From NCBI RefSeq assembly GCF_018397995.1, contig NZ_BBQH01000044.1, forward strand, positions 1 to 50,792: a stretch of DNA of 50,792 nucleotides. The letters run 5' to 3'. This document shows positions 1 through 8,242 of the stretch, piece after piece. The notes beneath the pieces are model-generated. The model made no database searches. It saw only the letters and a program-made list of their open reading frames with translations, and had not been told where the DNA came from. The DNA is from Rhizomonospora bruguierae. Lineage in GTDB: Bacteria > Actinomycetota > Actinomycetes > Mycobacteriales > Micromonosporaceae. The stretch's first letter is position 1. Every line of letters begins with the position of its first letter. Both the position numbers and the translations under genes were made by a program.

Positions 1-120
1 GGCCCATCCCATCCCATCCCAGCCCCGCGCGTCCCGGCCCCGCCCGCCCGCTCAGCCTGGCCCCGGCCACATCGGGCCGTGTGCACCCGTCCTCTCCCGG
101 CGCTACCCCCGCCCGATCGT
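1..120. other. Left edge, no gene seen
   Basis: GC-rich non-coding sequence that begins with a short ATCCC pentamer run (about positions 6-20). I see no supported gene or clear promoter in it. It may be the 3' flank of a gene outside the window. Confidence 0.4.
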
Positions 121-195
121 GCCGATCTTGGAGTTGTGGCGGCGCCAAAAGGCTCCGTACCGCCATAACTCGGGCACCACAGCTTCAAGATTGGC
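121..195. repeat. REP-like palindromic repeat
   Basis: Three related motif copies. Arm 131-142 (GAGTTGTGGCGG) pairs with 160-171 (CCGCCATAACTC) with one G-U pair. A longer arm, 121-142, matches the reverse complement of 174-195 at 17 of 22 positions, so two alternative hairpins are possible. It lies 58 bp before the channel start. I recall similar GATCWTGGAGTTGTGG palindromes scattered through Micromonospora genomes, but cannot check that here. A simple terminator of an upstream gene is less likely because there is no T-tract. Confidence 0.55.
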
Positions 196-241
196 GGGGG
201 TGTGGGGGCTGAATGGGGCGGGGAGGGGTGCCGGGCGTCGA

Positions 242-247
242 TACGAT
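242..247 (+). promoter_or_regulatory. -10-like hexamer, leaderless start
   Basis: TACGAT followed by exactly six bases and then the ATG at 254. There is no Shine-Dalgarno sequence. This spacing would put the transcript start on the start codon. Confidence 0.45.
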
Positions 248-253
248 CCGGGC

Positions 254-2038
254 ATGGCCACGACCGACCCCTGGCACAGTCGCGCCCGGCGGACCGTGTC
301 GCGACTGCGGGGCGGGCGCTGGGTCATCGGGTCGGCGGAGGCGCACTACGTGGTCTGCGGGAGTGATCCGCTCGCGTACCGGTTGGTCAACGAGTTGCTG
401 CGGGAGCCCGGTACGCAGGTGACCGTGATCGCCGGCAGCCGACGGCGGAGCGACGTGCCGGACATCTGCGACATCGAGGGTGTCCGGGTGGTGATCTCGG
501 ACCGGCTGGACGAGGAGACGTTCCGCAAGGCGCGGCTCAACACGGCGCTTGGCCTGGCGCTGATGCAGCAGGACGATGTGGGCAACATCCATGCCGCGCT
601 GCGCGCCCAGCAGGTCAACCCGGACCTGCGGCTGGTCATCCGGATCTTCAACGCGCAACTGGGTGAGGGGATCAAGCGGCTGTTCGCGGACTGCGCGGTG
701 ATGTCGGACGCGGCGATGGCGGCGCCGGCGTTCGCGGCGGCGGCACTGGGCGAGGTGGAGCAGGACGACATCTGGCTGTACGGGCGGGTGCTGCGGGTCG
801 CCCGGCGGGCGGACGTGCGCGACGTCGACGTCGTGTGCGGGCTGGCGGACACCGGTGACCCGAGCCGGCTGGCGATCCTTCCGGAGAACCAGGACACCGC
901 GGACGTGGTCCTCGCGGAGGCGGCCACCCCGTCACCCGGCGCCCCGCCGGAGGCGACCAAGCGGCGGGGGCGGGTCCGCGGGCAGCGGAGCCGGCCGCTG
1001 CGGGGGCTGACCCGGGTGGCCCGCGCGATGGTCACCCGGAAGATCGGCCTGACCGGCTTGGCCATCGCGGCCGTGGTGGTGTTCGCCGGTATCGGGCTGT
1101 CCCGATACGAGAGCGTGGACTTCGTCGACGGGCTGTACCTGACGGTGCTGACCACCATCAGCGGTGCCGAGCCGGAGAAGGGGCAGCCGCTCCGGGTGGA
1201 GATCCTCCAGGTGCTGCTGACGGTCGCCGGGCTGGCGCTGATCCCGCTGATCACGGCGGCGGTGGTCGAGGCGATCGTGCGCGCCCGGTTGGCGGTGGCG
1301 ATGGGGCGGGATCGGGCGCCGCGCAGCAACCACGTGGTGGTGGTCGGCCTCGGCAACGTGGGGACCAGGGTCATCCGCCAGTTGTACGACCTCGGCGTCG
1401 AGGTGGTGGCGATCGACAAGAGCGAGACGGCCAGGGGCGCCGCGGTCGCCCGCGAACTGGGCATCCCGTTCCTGGTCGGGGACGCCGCGAGCGAGCAGGT
1501 CCTGCGGGACGCGTACGTGCAGGACTGCCAGGCGCTGGTGATCGCGTCCACGGACGACGTGACGAACCTGCAGACGGCGCTGCACGGCCGGGCGCTCCAG
1601 CGGGACCTGCGGGTGGTGATGCGGCTGTTCGACGGCGACTTCGCCGAGAAGATCGAGAAGGCGTTCAACATCGCCACCTCGCGCAGCGTGTCCTACCTGG
1701 CCGCGCCGGCCTTCGCCGGCGCGCTGATCAAGCGCGAGGTGCTCGCCACCATCCCGCTGGACCGGCACGTCCTGCTGGTCGCGGAGGTCACGGTCGCCGC
1801 CGGTTCGCCGCTGGAGGGTGGACCGGCGGTCGCGGTCAACCAGCCGAACTGGGTACGCCTGATCGCGCTGGCCCGGTTCGGGGAGCCGCGCCCGATCTGG
1901 GTGCCGGCTCCCGGGTACAAGATCGCGGCGGGCGACCGGCTGACGGTGGTGGCGCGGCGGGCCGGGCTGACCCGCCTGCTCGACCAGGCCAGCCCGCCGC
2001 CGGAGCCGGAGGAGCCAACGACGACGGTGCCCGCCTAG
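254..2038 (+). CDS. Ion-channel-like protein with two RCK/TrkA-N domains
   Basis: 594 aa, probably a membrane ion channel gated by cytoplasmic nucleotide-binding domains. A first TrkA-N-like Rossmann domain spans about residues 30-150 (YVVCGSDPLA). A basic linker follows, then one hydrophobic helix near 262-282, a re-entrant-looking segment near 295-303 (LTVLTTISG), a second helix near 316-340, and a second TrkA-N domain from about 358 (VVVVGLGNVGTRVI) with a TrkA-C-like tail. The order RCK-TM-pore-TM-RCK recalls CASTOR/POLLUX-type channels more than Kch or MthK. The canonical potassium filter TVGYG is not visible, so selectivity is uncertain. The ATG at 254 is preferred to an upstream in-frame start at 119, because that extension would translate the palindromic repeat and the leaderless -10 fits 254. 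Confidence 0.75.
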   Translation: MATTDPWHSRARRTVSRLRGGRWVIGSAEAHYVVCGSDPLAYRLVNELLREPGTQVTVIAGSRRRSDVPDICDIEGVRVVISDRLDEETFRKARLNTALGLALMQQDDVGNIHAALRAQQVNPDLRLVIRIFNAQLGEGIKRLFADCAVMSDAAMAAPAFAAAALGEVEQDDIWLYGRVLRVARRADVRDVDVVCGLADTGDPSRLAILPENQDTADVVLAEAATPSPGAPPEATKRRGRVRGQRSRPLRGLTRVARAMVTRKIGLTGLAIAAVVVFAGIGLSRYESVDFVDGLYLTVLTTISGAEPEKGQPLRVEILQVLLTVAGLALIPLITAAVVEAIVRARLAVAMGRDRAPRSNHVVVVGLGNVGTRVIRQLYDLGVEVVAIDKSETARGAAVARELGIPFLVGDAASEQVLRDAYVQDCQALVIASTDDVTNLQTALHGRALQRDLRVVMRLFDGDFAEKIEKAFNIATSRSVSYLAAPAFAGALIKREVLATIPLDRHVLLVAEVTVAAGSPLEGGPAVAVNQPNWVRLIALARFGEPRPIWVPAPGYKIAAGDRLTVVARRAGLTRLLDQASPPPEPEEPTTTVPA

Positions 2039-2075
2039 GCCGAGCCGATGGCGGGACGGAGCCGCTGGCCGCGGG

Positions 2076-3290
2076 CTAGGCGGCGGTGATCTCCTGGCCC
2101 AGCACGGCCTGCTCGTCCGGGCGGTGGGCCAGGACCGTCTCCAGATAGGACTGGACCGTCGGCGCCAGACCCACGTCGCGCCCCGCCCGCTCGGACATGT
2201 ACCACCGGTGCTCGATCACCTGGGTGAACAACTCGGTCGGCTCCAACTTGTGGCGCAGGTGGGCCGGCACCGCGCGGACGACCGGCTCGAACACCTCGGT
2301 CAGCCAGCGGTGCGCCGCCTGCTGCTCGTCGACCAGGTCGCTCTCCGCCCGGTACGTGTCCAGGTCGTTGAGCAGCCGGCGGGCCTGGTTCTCCTCCGCG
2401 TCCAGCCCGGTCAGCCGCATCAGCCGGCGGGTGTGGTACCCGGCGTCCACCACCTTCGGGCGGACCAGGACGGCGCCCACGTCCGGGCCGACGGTCGCCA
2501 TCGACACCTCGGCCACGTCGAAGCCGAGTTCGTTCAGGCGGCGGATGCGGCCCTCGATGTCGTGTCGGGCGTCGCGGGTGACGTGCTGCTCGTAGGTGAT
2601 CTCGTGCCAGAGCCGTTCGTACCGCTGGGCCACCTCGTCGGCCACGTGCTCGGGGTCGATGGCCTCGTGTAGCAGCCCGGCGGCCTGCAGGTCCAGCGCC
2701 TCGCCGAAGATGTTGACCCGGGCGATCTCCAGGTCCTCGCCGCGCTGGCCGTTGGACAGGCTCGGGCGCAGGGCGCCGGTTTCGGCGTCCACGAGGTACG
2801 CGGCGAAGGCGCCCGCGTCCCGGCGGAACAGGGTGTTGGACAGCGAGCAGTCGCCCCAGAAGAAGCCGGTCAGGTGCATCCGGACCAGCAGCGCGGCGAG
2901 CGCGTCGAGCAGGCGGTTCATCGTTTCGGGGCGCAGCGTGTGCGAGAACAGGGCCCGGTACGGCAGGGAGAATTGCAGGTGCCGCGTGATCAGTACGGGG
3001 TCGAGCGGCTCGCCGTCGGCGTCGACGCGGTCGCCGACGATGGCCACCGCCTGCACGGCGGGGAAGTCGATCCGCTCCAGCGCGCGCAGCAGGTCGTACT
3101 CGCGCTCGGCTATCCGCTCGCCGGTCTCCTTCACCGCGTAGACCGTCCCGGCCAGGCGGACGAACCGGACCACGTGCCGGGAGATGCCCCGCGGCAACGC
3201 GACCAGTTGGTCCGCCGGCCACTGCTCCAGCGGGATGGACCACGGCAGGTCCAGTAGCGCCGGGTCGACCAGGGCCGAAGTGATCCGCAC
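2076..3290 (-). CDS. DUF4032 kinase-like protein
   Basis: 404 aa. It matches the actinobacterial DUF4032 family, which has a lipopolysaccharide-kinase-like (WaaP-type) fold at the N terminus. Visible kinase-like elements are VYAVKETGER (lysine of the ATP site, near residue 53), FFWGDCSLSNTLF (catalytic-loop-like D and N) and YLVDAETGAL (in the place of DFG). The C-terminal half has no motif I recognise. The substrate is unknown. The GTG start at 3290 is preceded by CATGCT six bases upstream, which fits a leaderless transcript. It is convergent with the channel gene and divergent from the secreted protease. Confidence 0.8.
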   Translation of the reverse strand: MRITSALVDPALLDLPWSIPLEQWPADQLVALPRGISRHVVRFVRLAGTVYAVKETGERIAEREYDLLRALERIDFPAVQAVAIVGDRVDADGEPLDPVLITRHLQFSLPYRALFSHTLRPETMNRLLDALAALLVRMHLTGFFWGDCSLSNTLFRRDAGAFAAYLVDAETGALRPSLSNGQRGEDLEIARVNIFGEALDLQAAGLLHEAIDPEHVADEVAQRYERLWHEITYEQHVTRDARHDIEGRIRRLNELGFDVAEVSMATVGPDVGAVLVRPKVVDAGYHTRRLMRLTGLDAEENQARRLLNDLDTYRAESDLVDEQQAAHRWLTEVFEPVVRAVPAHLRHKLEPTELFTQVIEHRWYMSERAGRDVGLAPTVQSYLETVLAHRPDEQAVLGQEITAA

Positions 3291-3404
3291 GGATCAAGCA
3301 TGCCGGTTCCGGGTGCCGCGTCGCTGCCCGGCGTGGCTCGTTACACAGGCGAGCCGGGGCGAAATGTCCCATTGAGGAGTCACGGGGAGATTGTGGGAGT
3401 GCGG

Positions 3405-4604
3405 ATGCGGCGAACGGTTGCCCTGGTGACGGGCCTGTGCACGGTGGTGGTCCTGGCCGGGGTGGCGGGCGCCACCACGACCCGGCCGGACCCGCCCGCC
3501 GGTCGCGGCGTCGAGGCGCCGGACACCCTGCCGGTCGGCGTCATCGACGAGGTGAACGGCCTGCTCGGGTACCTGACCGGGCCGAGCACCCGGACGTTCC
3601 GGTACCCGGGCGCGGACTACGTGAAGGTCCACTTCGAGCGGGTGCTGCTGCTGCCCGGGGACTACGTGACCGTGTCCGATCCGAAGGGCGTGGAGAGCTA
3701 CCGGTACCCGGCCGCCGAGGCGGGCCGGTGGGCCATGTCGATCAGCGGCGACACGGCCGTGGTGACCGTCCACTCCGCCGCCCGCAGGCTGCTCGGCGTG
3801 CTGGGCGCCGCCGCGCTGGGCGTCCACGTCGACCGGGTGGCCCGCGGCCTGACGGTGGACGAGCGCCGGGCGCGCGCGGACCGGCAGCGCGCCCGGGAGG
3901 CGACCCGGCCGGGCGCCACGGGCCGCGAGGAGAGCATCTGTGGGCGCAACGACTCCGCCGACGCGGTCTGCTACCGCAGCGCCGACCCGGTCGCGTACGC
4001 CCGGTCCAAGGCGGTCGTCCGGTTGCTCATCAACGGCACGGACCTGTGCACCGGCTGGCGGATCGGGCCGCACAACCGCCTGATGACCAACCACCACTGC
4101 TTCACGACCTCGCACGAGGCGTACAACACCGAGGTCTGGTTCGACTACCAGTGCGCGGTCTGCGGCGGCTATGAGACGTTCCGGCCGACCAAGGTGTGGG
4201 GCAACCGGGTCCTCGACACCGACGCCACCCTCGACTACACGCTGTTCGACGTCGAGGACTTCGCCCGGATCCAGCGCTTCGGGTACCTGGAGATCGACCC
4301 GGCCCGGCCCCGCGCCGGCCAGGAGGTCTACATCCCGCAGCACCCCGGCGGCGACCCGACCGTCATCGCGATGAGCAGCGACGAGAGCCGCGCGGGCACC
4401 TGCGCGATCAGCGATCCGACCTACGACGGGTACGCCGCCGGCACCGACGTCTCGTACTACTGCGACACCGAGGCCGGCTCGTCCGGCTCCCCGGTGCTGT
4501 CCCGGGACGGCAACCGGGTGGTGGCGCTGCACCACTTCGGCGGCTGCCCCAACTCCGGGGTGCGAATCGACCTGATCTACCAGCGGATCCGGTCGCTGAT
4601 CTGA
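3405..4604 (+). CDS. Secreted trypsin-like serine protease
   Basis: 399 aa with an N-terminal signal peptide (basic MRRT, a hydrophobic run to about residue 22, then an Ala-rich site). The catalytic domain lies in the C-terminal half. The His is in RLMTNHHCF (about residue 229), the Asp in DATLDYTLFDV (about 276), and the Ser in EAGSSGSPVLS (about 360), which is followed by ALHHFGGC. This is the S1B/Trypsin_2 pattern. Paired cysteines (CAVC, CAIS, YYCD, GGCP) suggest disulfides outside the cell. The long N-terminal region (30-200) may be a propeptide. In-frame GTG codons at 3393 and 3399 are alternative starts: GGGGAG at 3384-3389 suits 3399, and GGGAG at 3395-3399 suits 3405. The mature protein is the same either way. 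Confidence 0.85.
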   Translation: MRRTVALVTGLCTVVVLAGVAGATTTRPDPPAGRGVEAPDTLPVGVIDEVNGLLGYLTGPSTRTFRYPGADYVKVHFERVLLLPGDYVTVSDPKGVESYRYPAAEAGRWAMSISGDTAVVTVHSAARRLLGVLGAAALGVHVDRVARGLTVDERRARADRQRAREATRPGATGREESICGRNDSADAVCYRSADPVAYARSKAVVRLLINGTDLCTGWRIGPHNRLMTNHHCFTTSHEAYNTEVWFDYQCAVCGGYETFRPTKVWGNRVLDTDATLDYTLFDVEDFARIQRFGYLEIDPARPRAGQEVYIPQHPGGDPTVIAMSSDESRAGTCAISDPTYDGYAAGTDVSYYCDTEAGSSGSPVLSRDGNRVVALHHFGGCPNSGVRIDLIYQRIRSLI

Positions 4605-4674
4605 GCCGGCGGAGGTACGGCCGATGCGCCGTGGCGGCGGCGGGACCGTCGGCGGGTGCGGGTAGCTTTCGGGT

Positions 4675-5391
4675 GTGCGGTTGCGGGATTCGGGCGCGGG
4701 GCGGCCATCGGGGTGGTGGCCGGAGGCGCTGCTCCTGGCCGGCTTCGTTGCGCTGACCGCGGCGCTCGCCGCCGGTGCCCTGCTCGGCGTGGACACCGCC
4801 GTCTCGCGCTGGTGCTTCGGCCACGACCACGGCCTGCCCCACGCGCTCGCCCGGGGGCTCAACTTCCTCGGCAACGGCGGCCCGCTGACGGCGCTCGCCG
4901 CCGTGGCGGCCGCCTGGCTGGGGTACCAGCGCAGATCGGTCCGGCCGCTGCTGCCCGTGGTCGCGGCGTTCCTGCTGACCGGCGCCGTGATCGTGCCGCT
5001 CAAGCGGTGGACCGACCGGGCCGCCCCGCGCTCGACCCTCGCCGACCGGGTCGAGCTGTTCAATCCGCACCTGCCGCCCACCGAGTACGCGGATTCGTAT
5101 CCCTCCGGTCATCTGGTGAACACCATCGTCTGGTACGCCATTCTGGTGCTGCTGCTCGCGCCCTGGCTGAGCCGCGCGGGCCGCCGGTGGCTGCGCGTGG
5201 CGCCGCCCGCGATCGTCGGGGTCACCACGGTGTTCCTGAACTTCCACTGGTTCACCGACTCGGTCGCCGGCCTGCTCCTGGGCCTGCTGCTGGCCCGGCT
5301 GCTGGCCCGCGTCCGGTGGGACGCCGTGCCCCTGCCGCCGTTCCTCGGCGCCTGGCGCCGCCCCGCCCACGTCGGCGCGGACGCCCCGTGA
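4675..5391 (+). CDS. PAP2-superfamily membrane phosphatase
   Basis: 238 aa with about five to six membrane helices. The three phosphatidate phosphatase motifs are present: KRWTDRAAPR (near 107-116), SYPSGH (near 143-148) and FLNFHWFTDSVAG (near 187-199, with the catalytic His and the supporting Asp). It probably dephosphorylates a lipid phosphate or undecaprenyl diphosphate on the outer membrane face. The GTG start is preceded by TAGCTT at 4663-4668, six bases upstream, with no Shine-Dalgarno sequence. Its stop codon lies inside the first copy of the 25-bp direct repeat that also surrounds the next gene's start. Confidence 0.85.
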   Translation: MRLRDSGAGRPSGWWPEALLLAGFVALTAALAAGALLGVDTAVSRWCFGHDHGLPHALARGLNFLGNGGPLTALAAVAAAWLGYQRRSVRPLLPVVAAFLLTGAVIVPLKRWTDRAAPRSTLADRVELFNPHLPPTEYADSYPSGHLVNTIVWYAILVLLLAPWLSRAGRRWLRVAPPAIVGVTTVFLNFHWFTDSVAGLLLGLLLARLLARVRWDAVPLPPFLGAWRRPAHVGADAP

Positions 5392-5492
5392 ACCGGCTCG
5401 CCCGGCGCTGGCCGGCCCGCGTTGCCGTGGGCGCCTCGTGAGGCGGCCCGCCCGCTTCGGGGTGGATGCCCCGTGAACCGGCTCGCCCGGCG
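5383..5492 (+). repeat. 25-bp direct repeat duplicating a gene start
   Basis: The 25 bases at 5383-5407 recur exactly at 5468-5492, 85 bp apart. Both copies contain GCCCCGTGAACCGGCTCG, the GTG-Asn-Arg-Leu start of the downstream permease. The first copy overlaps the PAP2 stop codon and opens a 17-codon frame (VNRLARRW..., stop at 5439-5441) that mimics the permease N terminus. It looks like a short tandem duplication. Confidence 0.7.
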
Positions 5493-6696
5493 GCTCGGCC
5501 TCGGTGACGCCGTGATCGTGGGCCTCGGCTCGATGCTCGGCGCCGGCGTCTTCGTCGTGTACGCGCCCGCCACCGCCGCGGCCGGCGGCGGGGGAGTCCT
5601 GATCGCCCTGCTCATCGCCGGGTTCGTCGCCTTGTGCAACGCCACCAGTTCGGCCCGCCTCGCCGCCCGCTACCCCGAGTCCGGCGGCACCTACGTGTAC
5701 GGGCGGGAGCGGCTGAACGGGTTCGCCGGCTTCCTGGCGGGCTGGGCCTTCATCGCCGGCAAGACCGCCAGTTGCGCCGCCATGGCGCTGACCGTCGGCG
5801 CGTACCTGTGGCCGGGCCAGGCCCGGCCGGTCGCGGTGCTGGCCGTCGTCGCGGTGACGGCGGTGAACCTGGCCGGCATCCACCGCACCGCCCGCGCGAC
5901 CCGGGTGCTGGTGGCCGTCACCCTCGTGGTGCTCGTCGTCGTGGCCGGGGTCGGCCTGAGCCGGGTCGCCCCGGTCACCGACTTCGGCGTCGCCAACCCG
6001 CACGGCGTCCTCGGCGCGGCCGGCCTGATGTTCTTCGCCTTCGCCGGGTACGCCCGGATCGCCACGCTCGGCGAGGAGGTCAGGTCGCCGGAGCGGATCA
6101 TCCCCCGCGCCATCCCGCTCGCGCTCGCCATCGTGTTCGTCGTGTACGTGGCGCTCGGGGCGGTCGCGCTGGCGGTGCTGGGCCCGGCGCGGCTGGCCCG
6201 CTCGGCGGCGCCCCTCGCGGACGTGGTCGCCGGTACCGGCCTCGAACCCGTCGTGCGGGCCGGCGCGGGCATCGCGGTGCTCTCCGTGCTGCTCGCCCTG
6301 GTCGCCGGCGTGGGCCGCACCGGCCTGGCCATGGCCCGCCGCGGCGACCTGCCCCGCTGGCTGTCCGCCGTCGAGCCCCGGCACCAGGTCCCCCGGCGGG
6401 CGGAGGTCACCGTGGCGGCGGCCGTGTTGGCGCTGGCCTCGCTCGGCGACGTGCGCACCGCGATCGGCTTCTCCAGCTGCACCGTGCTCGTGTACTACGC
6501 GATCGCCAACCTCTCCGCCCTGACCCTGGGGCGCGAGCCCGGGCGCCGCCTGCCGGTCCAGGCGTTGGCCGGCGCGGGGCTGGTCGGCTGCCTCGTACTG
6601 GCCGGCTCCCTGCCCTGGCGCGACGTCGCCGCCGGCGCGGCGGTCCTCGTCGTCGGCGCCGCCGTCTGGCTCCCCCTGCGTCAGCGCCGCGCCTGA
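5473..6696 (+). CDS. APC-family amino-acid permease
   Basis: 407 aa, about twelve hydrophobic segments. The N terminus has the family pattern LGLGDAVIVGLGSMLGAGVF, followed by an unwound-helix glycine motif; later come ARYPESGGTYVYGRE and FFAFAGYARIATLGEEV, typical of the amino acid-polyamine-organocation superfamily. The substrate cannot be told from sequence. The GTG at 5473 is chosen because similarity to family N termini begins there; the frame is open upstream to 5422, but that part translates the duplicated spacer. It may be transcribed with the PAP2 gene 81 bp upstream. Confidence 0.85.
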   Translation: MNRLARRLGLGDAVIVGLGSMLGAGVFVVYAPATAAAGGGGVLIALLIAGFVALCNATSSARLAARYPESGGTYVYGRERLNGFAGFLAGWAFIAGKTASCAAMALTVGAYLWPGQARPVAVLAVVAVTAVNLAGIHRTARATRVLVAVTLVVLVVVAGVGLSRVAPVTDFGVANPHGVLGAAGLMFFAFAGYARIATLGEEVRSPERIIPRAIPLALAIVFVVYVALGAVALAVLGPARLARSAAPLADVVAGTGLEPVVRAGAGIAVLSVLLALVAGVGRTGLAMARRGDLPRWLSAVEPRHQVPRRAEVTVAAAVLALASLGDVRTAIGFSSCTVLVYYAIANLSALTLGREPGRRLPVQALAGAGLVGCLVLAGSLPWRDVAAGAAVLVVGAAVWLPLRQRRA

Positions 6697-6794
6697 CCGC
6701 CGGCGGTGGGCGCGCGTCCGGGTGAGGCGAGGGCCGCTCCGCGGGCGGCACGGGCCTGTGGCTCAGCGTGGAGGCGTGCGATCAGTCGGTTTCA

Positions 6795-6808
6795 GGAAAG
6801 CGCTTCCA
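6795..6808. promoter_or_regulatory. LacI-type operator 1 (CebR/CelR-like)
   Basis: GGAAAGCGCTTCCA, a near-palindrome around AGCGCT. It resembles the cellulose-utilisation operator TGGGAGCGCTCCCA described for CebR/CelR regulators in actinomycetes. It lies 154 bp before the endoglucanase start. Confidence 0.6.
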
Positions 6809-6912
6809 TGCAGCGTGACGGCCATTTGCGCCGGTGTCCTAACCGGCCGCGGAGGAAATCAAACTGCGGCGAAATCTTGCGTTCATCGACGCCTTCCGAC
6901 AACATCTGTCGA

Positions 6913-6926
6913 TGGAAGCGCTCCCA
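6913..6926. promoter_or_regulatory. LacI-type operator 2 (CebR/CelR-like)
   Basis: TGGAAGCGCTCCCA differs from the CebR/CelR consensus TGGGAGCGCTCCCA at one position. It lies 36 bp before the endoglucanase ATG, where bound repressor would block transcription. The regulator gene is not in this window. Confidence 0.8.
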
Positions 6927-6961
6927 CGCAGCCCGCGTTCCCCCGTCCTCGAAGGAGTGTC

Positions 6962-8113
6962 ATGAGACGACTCCGCGCCATCGCCCTGGCGGCCGTCATG
7001 GTCGCCGGCGGCGCCGTGGCCGCCGTGGCCACCGCCCCCACCGCCTCCGCCGACACAGAGATCTGCACCCAGTACGGGACCACCACCATCGGTGGCAAGT
7101 ACGTGGTGATGAACAACCGCTGGGGCGCCAGCACGGCGCAGTGCATCAACGTCACCAGCAGCGGGTTCCAGGTCACGCAGGCGGCCCACAACAACGCCAC
7201 CAACGGTGCGCCGGCCTCCTACCCGGCGATCTACATCGGCTGCCACTACACCAACTGCTCGCCCGGTACGAACCTGCCGATCCAGATCAGCCAGATCAGC
7301 AGCGCGAGCAGCAGCATCTCGCTGAGCTACCCGAGCAGCGGCACCTACGACGCGGCGTACGACATCTGGCTGGACCCGACCGCGCGCAAGGACGGGCAGA
7401 ACCAGACCGAGATCATGATCTGGCTGAACCGGCAGGGCCCGATCCAGCCGGTCGGCTCCAAGGTCGGCACGATGACGCTGGAGGGTCGTAGCTGGGACGT
7501 CTGGTACGGCAACTCGGGCTGGAACGTGCTCTCGTTCGTGGCCACCTCGGTGCCGGTGACCAGCTTCAACTTCAACGTCATGTCGTTCATCAACGAGACG
7601 CGTAACCGTGGCTACGCGCAGAACTCCTGGTACCTGACCAGCATCCAGGCCGGCTTCGAGCCGTGGGTCGGCGGCACCGGGCTCGCGATCAACTCGTTCT
7701 CCGCGACGGTGAACGGTGGCGGCAGCAACCCGCCGCCGACCAACCCGCCGCCGACCAACCCCCCGCCCACCAACCCCCCGCCGACCAACCCGCCGCCGGG
7801 TGGTGGCTCGTGCCGGGTCACCTACACCGCGAACTCGTGGAACAACGGGTTCACCGGCGATGTCACGATCAACGCTGGTAGCAGCGCGGTCAACGGCTGG
7901 ACGCTCACCTTCAAGTTCCCGGGCAACCAGCAGATCACCAGCGCCTGGAACGCGACCGTGACGCAGAGCGGTCAGTCGGTGACGGCCAAGAACGTGTCGT
8001 ACAACGGCAGCATTCCGGCCAACGGCAGCACATCGTTCGGGTTCCAGGGCACCTACAGCGGTACCAACGGCAACCCGACGAACTTCGCACTGAACGGCAC
8101 GGCCTGCTCCTAG
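6962..8113 (+). CDS. Secreted GH12 endoglucanase with CBM2
   Basis: 383 aa. A signal peptide ends near residue 30 (APTASA/DTEIC). A glycoside hydrolase family 12 domain (about 31-250) carries the likely nucleophile Glu in QTEIMIWLN (about 149) and the acid/base Glu in AGFEPWVGG (about 232). A Pro-rich linker made of NPPPT repeats (about 256-281) leads to a family 2 cellulose-binding module (about 283-383) that begins with Cys, ends NGTACS and has the exposed-Trp pattern SWNNGF/GWTLTF/SAWNA. It should hydrolyse beta-1,4-glucans or xyloglucan outside the cell. AAGGAG at 6952-6957 supports the ATG. Two CebR/CelR-like operators upstream suggest induction by cello-oligosaccharides. Confidence 0.93.
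   Translation: MRRLRAIALAAVMVAGGAVAAVATAPTASADTEICTQYGTTTIGGKYVVMNNRWGASTAQCINVTSSGFQVTQAAHNNATNGAPASYPAIYIGCHYTNCSPGTNLPIQISQISSASSSISLSYPSSGTYDAAYDIWLDPTARKDGQNQTEIMIWLNRQGPIQPVGSKVGTMTLEGRSWDVWYGNSGWNVLSFVATSVPVTSFNFNVMSFINETRNRGYAQNSWYLTSIQAGFEPWVGGTGLAINSFSATVNGGGSNPPPTNPPPTNPPPTNPPPTNPPPGGGSCRVTYTANSWNNGFTGDVTINAGSSAVNGWTLTFKFPGNQQITSAWNATVTQSGQSVTAKNVSYNGSIPANGSTSFGFQGTYSGTNGNPTNFALNGTACS
7731..7800 (+). repeat. 15-bp tandem repeat encoding the linker
   Basis: About four and a half copies of a 15-bp unit (CCGCCGACCAACCCG and close variants) encode the NPPPT linker between the GH12 and CBM2 domains. Confidence 0.8.
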
Positions 8114-8121
8114 TGATGCCA

Positions 8122-8152
8122 GTGGGCGGCCGGCCGAGTGCCGGCCGCCCAC
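8122..8152 (+). terminator. Strong hairpin after the endoglucanase
   Basis: Perfect 13-bp stem (GTGGGCGGCCGGC, loop CGAGT, then the complement), 8 bp after the stop codon. There is no T-tract, as is usual for high-GC actinomycete terminators. Confidence 0.8.
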
Positions 8153-8211
8153 CTCAATGGCCGGTCGGGATGCTCGATACCCGCCGGCCGTGGTGCCAAG
8201 GGCCCTGCCGG

Positions 8212-8242
8212 CGCCCGTACCCGGTCGCACCGGGTACGGGCG
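8212..8242 (-). terminator. Strong hairpin after nagA
   Basis: Perfect 14-bp stem (CGCCCGTACCCGGT, loop CGC, then the complement) that ends one base before the nagA stop codon on the opposite strand. With the hairpin at 8122-8152 it separates two convergent units. Confidence 0.8.

Noticed and set aside
4408..6384. Long minus-strand open frame (658 codons) opposite the PAP2 and permease genes
   Set aside because: Composition is His/Arg/Gly/Gln-rich shadow sequence, and three well-supported plus-strand genes occupy the same DNA.
7731..7800. CRISPR-like short repeats
   Set aside because: They are contiguous 15-bp codon repeats of a Pro/Thr linker, with no spacers.
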